10,382 nt of DNA from an uncultured Eubacterium sp. Lineage in GTDB: Bacteria; Bacillota_A; Clostridia; Lachnospirales; Lachnospiraceae. The stretch spans positions 1-10,382 of the forward strand of contig CAQBGY010000072.1 in assembly GCA_948759685.1 (NCBI GenBank), given 5' to 3'. This document shows, one piece after another, positions 6,315 through 10,382 of the stretch. Within the stretch, counting starts at the first letter, position 1. Every line of letters starts with the position of its first letter. The notes beneath the pieces were generated by a model. The model made no database searches. It was given only the letters and a program-made list of their open reading frames with translations, and was not told the origin of the DNA. Made by a program: the position numbers and the translations under genes.

Positions 6315-6746
6315 ATGAATATTAGTGATATTAAAGAATTGATTAGGGAAGTCTCTAATTCTGAAATAGATGAATTTCAATATGAAGATGATGGTGGGAT
6401 GTTGTCACTTGTTAAAGGAAAACGTGGCACTGTTGTAAAAGAGTATATAAAAGAAGATATTGTTGTACCACAGGCGGAGGAAAAAGTTTTTATAGAAGAG
6501 ACAGATATGAATGTAAAGACGGTAACTTCTCCATTGGTAGGAACTGTATATATGGCGCCTGCAGAAGGAGAAGAGCCATTTGTTTCTGTCGGAGATGTCG
6601 TTAAAAAGGGTCAGGTACTGGCAATTGTGGAAGCAATGAAATTAATGAACGAAATCGAATCAGAATATGATGGCGTTATTAAAGAAATTTGCGTAAATAA
6701 TGAAGAGGCAGTGGAGTTTGGTCAGAAGCTTTTTGTTATAGAGTAA
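6315..6746 (+). CDS. accB: Biotin carboxyl carrier protein of acetyl-CoA carboxylase
   Basis: AccB carries carboxybiotin between the biotin carboxylase AccC and the carboxyltransferase AccDA. The 143-residue protein starts with the family N-terminus MNISDIKELI. A short acidic linker (about residues 45-70) replaces the Pro/Ala-rich linker of many relatives. The C-terminal biotinyl domain (about 72-143) includes SPLVGT, the protruding-thumb-like stretch APAEGEEPFV, and the biotin site Lys109 in EAMKLMNE. The start at 6315 is chosen by the site at 6297-6305. It begins four bases after fabF, with fabZ 24 bases downstream. Biotin attachment would need a BirA-type ligase, which is not in this window. 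Confidence 0.95.
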   Translation: MNISDIKELIREVSNSEIDEFQYEDDGGMLSLVKGKRGTVVKEYIKEDIVVPQAEEKVFIEETDMNVKTVTSPLVGTVYMAPAEGEEPFVSVGDVVKKGQVLAIVEAMKLMNEIESEYDGVIKEICVNNEEAVEFGQKLFVIE

Positions 6747-6770
6747 TGAAGAGGGAAAGGAAAGTTTTTC

Positions 6771-7193
6771 ATGTTAAATATAGAAGAAATTAAACAAATT
6801 ATTCCACACAGACATCCTTTTTTACTGATTGATTATATTGAAGATTATGAGCCGGGAAAATATGCAGTAGGATACAAGTGTGTAACTTACAGAGAAGATT
6901 TTTTTGCAGGTCACTTTCCAAACCTGCCTGTAATGCCTGGTGTATTGACGATTGAGGCGTTGGCACAAGTAGGAGCAGTCGCAATCTTAAGCATGGAAGA
7001 AAACAAAGGAAAAACTGCTTTTTTTGGTGGTATTAATAAATGCCGTTTTAAGGGAAAGGTAGTTCCGGGAGATAAATTAAAGCTGGAAACAGAGATTATT
7101 CAGCAAAAGGGGCCGGTCGGAATAGGAAAGGCAACAGCCAGTGTAGAAGGAAAGACGGTGGCTGTAGCAGAACTTACATTTATGGTTGGTTAG
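6771..7193 (+). CDS. fabZ: 3-hydroxyacyl-ACP dehydratase
   Basis: FabZ removes water from (R)-3-hydroxyacyl-ACP to give trans-2-enoyl-ACP, the substrate of FabK. The 140-residue hot-dog-fold protein has the expected length and opens with [18 protein letters not shown]. The catalytic pair is His48 in [12 protein letters not shown] and Glu62 in IEALAQ. AAAGG-like purines at 6754-6760 precede the ATG by about ten bases. It lies between accB and accC, a mixed fab/acc order common in clostridia. With no FabA, FabM or FabN visible, a FabZ able to isomerise or a partner enzyme elsewhere would be needed for unsaturated acids; nothing in the sequence decides this. Confidence 0.96.
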   Translation: MLNIEEIKQIIPHRHPFLLIDYIEDYEPGKYAVGYKCVTYREDFFAGHFPNLPVMPGVLTIEALAQVGAVAILSMEENKGKTAFFGGINKCRFKGKVVPGDKLKLETEIIQQKGPVGIGKATASVEGKTVAVAELTFMVG

Positions 7194-7201
7194 TTGAAAA
7201 C

Positions 7202-7209
7202 GAGGTGAT
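7202..7209 (+). promoter_or_regulatory. Ribosome binding site fixing the accC start at GTG 7214
   Basis: GAGGTGAT matches the complement of the 16S rRNA 3' end. GTG 7214 follows the GAGG core by eight bases. The in-frame GTG at 7205 lies within the site itself, and ATG 7226 is too far away. Confidence 0.8.
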
Positions 7210-7213
7210 TTTT

Positions 7214-8572
7214 GTGATACAAAAAATGTTAATTGCAAACAGAGGAGAAATCGCTGTAAGAATTATAAGAGTCTGCAGGGAAATGGGAATACAGACTGTT
7301 GCAGTTTATTCTGTGGCAGATAAAGAAGCGCTCCATACACAGTTGGCGGATGAGGCTATCTGCATCGGAGAAACAAAATCCAGTGAAAGTTATCTGAACA
7401 TGGAAAGTATTATCAGTGCAGCAGTTACTTCAGGAGCAGATGCTATCCATCCGGGATTTGGATTTTTGTCGGAAAATCCTGTTTTTGCAAAGTTGTGCGA
7501 AAAATGCAATATTACATATGTAGGACCAAAGTCTGATGTGATAGAAAAAATGGGAAATAAGGTAGAAGCAAGAAATACTATGATAAATGCGGGAATCCCT
7601 GTAATTCCGGGGAACAATGACGGTATTTGCGACTGTGCCACAGGAAAAAGTGTTGCTGAGCATGTGGGATATCCAATTATGATCAAAGCAGCTTCTGGTG
7701 GTGGAGGTAAGGGTATGAGAGTAGCTTATACAGCAGAGGACTTTGAAAATGCATTTATGGCTGCGCAGAAGGAAAGCGAGATGGCTTTTGGCGACAATAC
7801 AATGTATATTGAGCATTTTGTTGAGCATCCAAGACATATAGAATTTCAGATTATGGCAGATAAGTATGGGAATGTCGTTCATCTTGGAGAAAGGGATTGC
7901 TCATTGCAGAGAAATCATCAGAAAATTATTGAGGAAGCACCGTCTTGTGCATTGTCGGAAGAACTTCGGGAAGAAATGGGACAGATGGCTGTGAAAGCTG
8001 CGATGGCAGCAGGCTACGAAAATGCAGGAACGATAGAGTTTTTATTGGAGAAAACCGGAAAATATTATTTTATGGAAATGAACACAAGAATTCAGGTTGA
8101 ACATCCGATTACAGAAAGTATTACGGGAATTGATATCGTAAAAGAACAGATAAAAATTGCCGATGGAAAGGAACTCCCTTTTACGCAGGATGATATTGTG
8201 ATTAAGGGACATTCCATAGAGTGCCGGATTAATGCGGAAAATCCGGATAAAGGATTCAGACCGTGTCCCGGCAAAATCAAAGAAATACATTTTCCCGGTG
8301 GAAATGGTGTAAGGGTGGATTCTGCAATATTTTCAGGCTGTGAGATTACACCGTACTATGATTCTATGCTTGCAAAATTAATTGTTTATGCAGAGAACAG
8401 AGAAGAAGCAATTCACAAAATGAGAAGTGCCCTTGGAGAAGTCGTGATAGAGGGAATTGACACAAATATTGATTATGAGTATGAGATTATCAATGACAGT
8501 AAATTTATTTCAGGAAATTTTGATGTAGATTTTATTGAAAAGTTTAACAGAGACAGGAGAGCTGTAAGTTGA
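7214..8572 (+). CDS. accC: Biotin carboxylase subunit of acetyl-CoA carboxylase
   Basis: AccC uses ATP and bicarbonate to carboxylate the biotin on AccB. From GTG 7214 the protein has 452 residues and begins MIQKMLIANRGEIAVRI, the usual N-terminus. The domains are the biotin carboxylase N-domain (about 1-112), the ATP-grasp domain (about 113-325) with GGGGKG (162-167), and the C-domain (about 335-440). The active-site residues fall on the Escherichia coli numbers: Glu288, Asn290, Arg292, Gln294, Val295, Glu296 in MEMNTRIQVEH, and Arg338 in ECRINAE. It lacks the fused carrier domain of pyruvate or propionyl-CoA carboxylases, and lies beside accB and accDA, so acetyl-CoA carboxylase is the clear role. 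Its TGA overlaps the accDA start. Confidence 0.96.
   Translation: MIQKMLIANRGEIAVRIIRVCREMGIQTVAVYSVADKEALHTQLADEAICIGETKSSESYLNMESIISAAVTSGADAIHPGFGFLSENPVFAKLCEKCNITYVGPKSDVIEKMGNKVEARNTMINAGIPVIPGNNDGICDCATGKSVAEHVGYPIMIKAASGGGGKGMRVAYTAEDFENAFMAAQKESEMAFGDNTMYIEHFVEHPRHIEFQIMADKYGNVVHLGERDCSLQRNHQKIIEEAPSCALSEELREEMGQMAVKAAMAAGYENAGTIEFLLEKTGKYYFMEMNTRIQVEHPITESITGIDIVKEQIKIADGKELPFTQDDIVIKGHSIECRINAENPDKGFRPCPGKIKEIHFPGGNGVRVDSAIFSGCEITPYYDSMLAKLIVYAENREEAIHKMRSALGEVVIEGIDTNIDYEYEIINDSKFISGNFDVDFIEKFNRDRRAVS
8555..8559 (+). promoter_or_regulatory. Ribosome binding site supporting the TTG start of accDA
   Basis: AGGAG lies nine bases before TTG 8569. The next in-frame ATG is residue 38, inside the zinc ribbon, so TTG is the only sensible start. 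Confidence 0.8.
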
Positions 8573-10263
8573 AATTACAAAAACGAATCAAAAAACAGAG
8601 AAATGAATATATAACAATTAAAATTCCAAAGCCGGATGTTCCAAAAGGCTTGTTTACAAAATGTAAAAAGTGTGGAAATATGGTTCTCTCAGAAGAGGTA
8701 AAAGAAAAAGGATATGTATGTCCGAAATGTGGAGAATATTTTAGAATTCATGCGAAAACAAGAATCCGAATGATTGCTGATAAGGGAAGTTTTGAATCAT
8801 GGTTTGAGGGAATGGAGATTGAAAATCCTTTGCAGGATGAGGAGTACGAAAAGAAATTATTAGATATTAAAGAAAAAACAAAGTTAGATGAAGCAGTCAT
8901 CACAGGAAAAATTTTAATTCATGGACATCCGACAGCAGTTGCAGTAATGGATGGAAGATTTATGATGGCAAGTATGGGAAGTATTGTAGGGGAGAAAATT
9001 ACGAGAACCGTAGAGAGAGCTACAAAAGAGAATCTTCCTATGATTATTTTTTCCTGTTCGGGTGGAGCCAGAATGCAGGAAGGCATTGTTTCCCTAATGC
9101 AGATGGCAAAAACTTCGGCGGCATTAAAACGCCATAGTGACAGTGGAAATTTATATATTTCTGTATTGACTGACCCGACGACGGGAGGAGTTACGGCAAG
9201 TTTCGCAATGCTTGGAGATGTGATTATTGCAGAGCAGGGAGCATTAGTTGGATTTGCAGGGCCCCGTGTAATAGAGCAGACCATCGGACAGAAACTTCCA
9301 AAGGGATTTCAGAGAGCGGAGTTCTTGTTGGAGCATGGCTTTGTGGATATGGTTCTGGAAAGAAATAAGATAAAGCAAACACTCAGTGAAATTGTATCTA
9401 TGCATTATATAAAAAATAATGAGATAAGGAATCATCAGCGACAGGAAGAAGTTCACGAAGAATGTGGGGCAGAGGGCAGCGTTCTATCGGCTTGGGAAAA
9501 GGTTCAGATTTCCAGAGATAATAAAAGACCGTCAGGAGAGGATTATATCGAAAATCTCTTTGATGATTTTATAGAGTTTCATGGAGACAGGTATTATGGT
9601 GATGACAGTGCAGTAATGGGGGGGATTGCCCGGTTTCATGGAATGCCGGTGACGGTGATTGCCCAGGTAAAAGGTCATAGTACCAAGGAAAATATTAAAA
9701 GAAATTTTGGAATGCCGTCCCCGGAGGGATATCGAAAGGCATTAAGGCTTATGAAACAGGCAGAAAAGTTTCACAGACCGGTTGTCTGTTTTGTCGACAC
9801 GCCGGGAGCGTTTTGTGGAATAGAGGCTGAAGAAAGAGGACAGGGCGAAGCAATCGCAAAAAATTTGTTTGAGATATCTGGGATTTGTGTTCCGATTTTA
9901 TCTGTTTTCGTAGGTGAAGGAGGAAGCGGAGGTGCGCTGGCGTTAGCTGTAGCAAATGAAGTCTGGATGTTGGAAAACTCGGTTTATTCTGTACTTTCTC
10001 CGGAAGGATATGCCAGTATTTTGTGGAAAAATGGAAAACTGGCAGATAAGGCAGCTGATGCCATGAAAATGACTGCACATGATATCAAAGAGTTAAATGT
10101 AATAGAAAAGGTTCTGAGTGAACCCGATAATTATTGTGTAGAAAATATGGGAAGTGTAATAGAACAGTTAGATATTGAAATTCAAATGTTTCTAGCAGAA
10201 AAGATGAAACTTACAGAGGCAGAAATCGTAGAAGAACGATATAAAAGATTTAGGAGAATGTAA
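8569..10263 (+). CDS. accDA: Fused acetyl-CoA carboxylase carboxyltransferase, beta (AccD) plus alpha (AccA)
   Basis: This 564-residue protein joins both carboxyltransferase subunits, which move the carboxyl group from carboxybiotin-AccB to acetyl-CoA to form malonyl-CoA. The AccD half (about 1-282) has a zinc ribbon with Cys32, Cys35, Cys51 and Cys54, then SCSGGARMQEG (162-172) and DPTTGGVTASFA (202-213). A polar linker (about 283-302) leads to the AccA half (about 303-564), with RNFGMPSPEGYRKALRLM, DTPGAF (410-415), GEGGSGGALA (449-458) and SPEGYASILWK. The AccA half aligns from the segment SAWEKVQISR, so the N-terminal helical region of about 50-60 residues in stand-alone AccA is missing. 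The frame runs through without a stop, so this is a true single frame. TTG start overlapping the accC stop (TTGA) indicates coupling. AccDA fusions are known in some other bacteria. Confidence 0.95.
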   Translation: MKLQKRIKKQRNEYITIKIPKPDVPKGLFTKCKKCGNMVLSEEVKEKGYVCPKCGEYFRIHAKTRIRMIADKGSFESWFEGMEIENPLQDEEYEKKLLDIKEKTKLDEAVITGKILIHGHPTAVAVMDGRFMMASMGSIVGEKITRTVERATKENLPMIIFSCSGGARMQEGIVSLMQMAKTSAALKRHSDSGNLYISVLTDPTTGGVTASFAMLGDVIIAEQGALVGFAGPRVIEQTIGQKLPKGFQRAEFLLEHGFVDMVLERNKIKQTLSEIVSMHYIKNNEIRNHQRQEEVHEECGAEGSVLSAWEKVQISRDNKRPSGEDYIENLFDDFIEFHGDRYYGDDSAVMGGIARFHGMPVTVIAQVKGHSTKENIKRNFGMPSPEGYRKALRLMKQAEKFHRPVVCFVDTPGAFCGIEAEERGQGEAIAKNLFEISGICVPILSVFVGEGGSGGALALAVANEVWMLENSVYSVLSPEGYASILWKNGKLADKAADAMKMTAHDIKELNVIEKVLSEPDNYCVENMGSVIEQLDIEIQMFLAEKMKLTEAEIVEERYKRFRRM

Positions 10264-10375
10264 TGAATTTAAGACCTTTAATCATAGGAGAGTTAAAAGC
10301 AGATATTCCGGTAATTCAGGGAGGAATGGGCGTTGGAATCTCCTATGATTAAAGGTCTTAAATTCATTACATTCT
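10255..10375. repeat. Perfect 37-bp inverted repeat at the contig end, fold-back artefact
   Basis: Positions 10255-10291 are the exact reverse complement of 10339-10375, separated by 47 bases. The left arm is real coding DNA (end of accDA and start of the next gene). The right arm interrupts a conserved protein motif in mid-gene. Both properties point to a template fold-back during library making rather than a hairpin in the genome. The shared bases TCTCC at the junction fit priming by short homology. Confidence 0.85.
10263..10343 (+). CDS. N-terminus of a FabK-like / nitronate monooxygenase-like flavoprotein (truncated by contig end)
   Basis: Twenty-seven codons are readable, including PLIIGELKADIPVIQGGMG and ending GVGIS. 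The PVIQGGMGVGIS motif is the opening beta-strand and FMN-contact loop of the nitronate monooxygenase/FabK superfamily, and the longer lead-in IGELKADIP resembles the nitronate monooxygenase-like branch rather than FabK itself (compare YPIIQGGMAW in fabK). Its ATG overlaps the accDA stop as TAATG, so it is probably the next gene of the operon. Beyond 10343 the frame meets TAA at 10350-10352, but that part is the fold-back artefact, so the stop is not real and the gene should not be called a pseudogene. The function is unknown. Confidence 0.7.
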
Positions 10376-10382
10376 AGATCGG
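10376..10382 (+). other. Untrimmed sequencing-adapter remnant (AGATCGG)
   Basis: The last seven bases equal the first seven of the common Illumina adapter (AGATCGGAAGAGC). Seven bases alone are weak evidence, but they begin exactly where the fold-back repeat stops and run to the window edge. Confidence 0.8.

Noticed and set aside
932..10263. A polyketide, secondary-lipid or other novel gene cluster
   Set aside because: Every gene has the exact active-site residues and length of the housekeeping FASII and acetyl-CoA carboxylase enzymes, and no tailoring, transport or resistance genes are present.
10350..10352. In-frame TAA making the last gene look like a 30-residue protein or pseudogene
   Set aside because: The stop lies in the fold-back copy of upstream sequence, not in genuine downstream DNA.
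10255..10375. The terminal inverted repeat as an operon terminator or insertion-sequence end
   Set aside because: One arm is coding sequence spanning the accDA stop and the next start, the other interrupts a conserved motif, the loop is 47 nt, and adapter bases follow.

Overview
The window carries a nearly complete type II fatty-acid synthesis (FASII) and acetyl-CoA carboxylase operon of a low-GC Gram-positive anaerobe, most probably a clostridium of the Lachnospiraceae type. The clues are the AT-rich, AGA-rich coding style, the use of the flavoprotein FabK as enoyl-ACP reductase instead of FabI, the gene order fabH-acpP-fabK-fabD-fabG-fabF-accB-fabZ-accC-accDA, and a fused AccD-AccA carboxyltransferase. 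The species cannot be named from the sequence alone.

Layout. Positions 1-931 hold no gene I can support. This AT-rich leader contains a degenerate threefold repeat with a period of about 75 bp (56-258), several strong hairpins (453-483, 522-588, 603-631, 786-846) and, at its right end, a good vegetative promoter (TTGACC, 17 bp, TATACT; 875-903) just upstream of fabH. From 932 to 10263 ten genes run on the + strand with short gaps or overlaps. The only larger gaps are fabH-acpP (143 nt), fabD-fabG (47 nt) and fabG-fabF (72 nt), and each contains a stem-loop. An eleventh gene, a FabK-like/nitronate-monooxygenase-like flavoprotein, starts at 10263 overlapping the accDA stop codon, but only 27 codons are readable.

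How the genes work together. AccB (biotin carrier), AccC (biotin carboxylase) and AccDA (carboxyltransferase) make malonyl-CoA. FabD moves malonyl to the acyl carrier protein AcpP. FabH starts chains by condensing an acyl-CoA with malonyl-ACP. FabF elongates, FabG reduces the 3-keto group, FabZ dehydrates, and FabK reduces the enoyl-ACP. One full elongation cycle plus its substrate supply is therefore encoded. No gene specific for unsaturated fatty acids (FabA, FabM, FabN, desaturase) and no MarR/FapR-type regulator lies in the window.

The last 44 bases appear to be artefactual. From 10339 the sequence is a perfect 37-bp reverse complement of 10255-10291, and it is followed by AGATCGG, the first seven bases of the common Illumina adapter. 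I read this as a fold-back chimera plus untrimmed adapter at a contig end, not biology. Four gene starts were set by ribosome binding sites and family N-termini rather than by the longest reading frame: fabD 3291, fabF TTG 5066, accB 6315, accC GTG 7214. I see no evidence of a previously undescribed system; the core is a well-known pathway, and the less explained parts are the leader and the small intercistronic structures.
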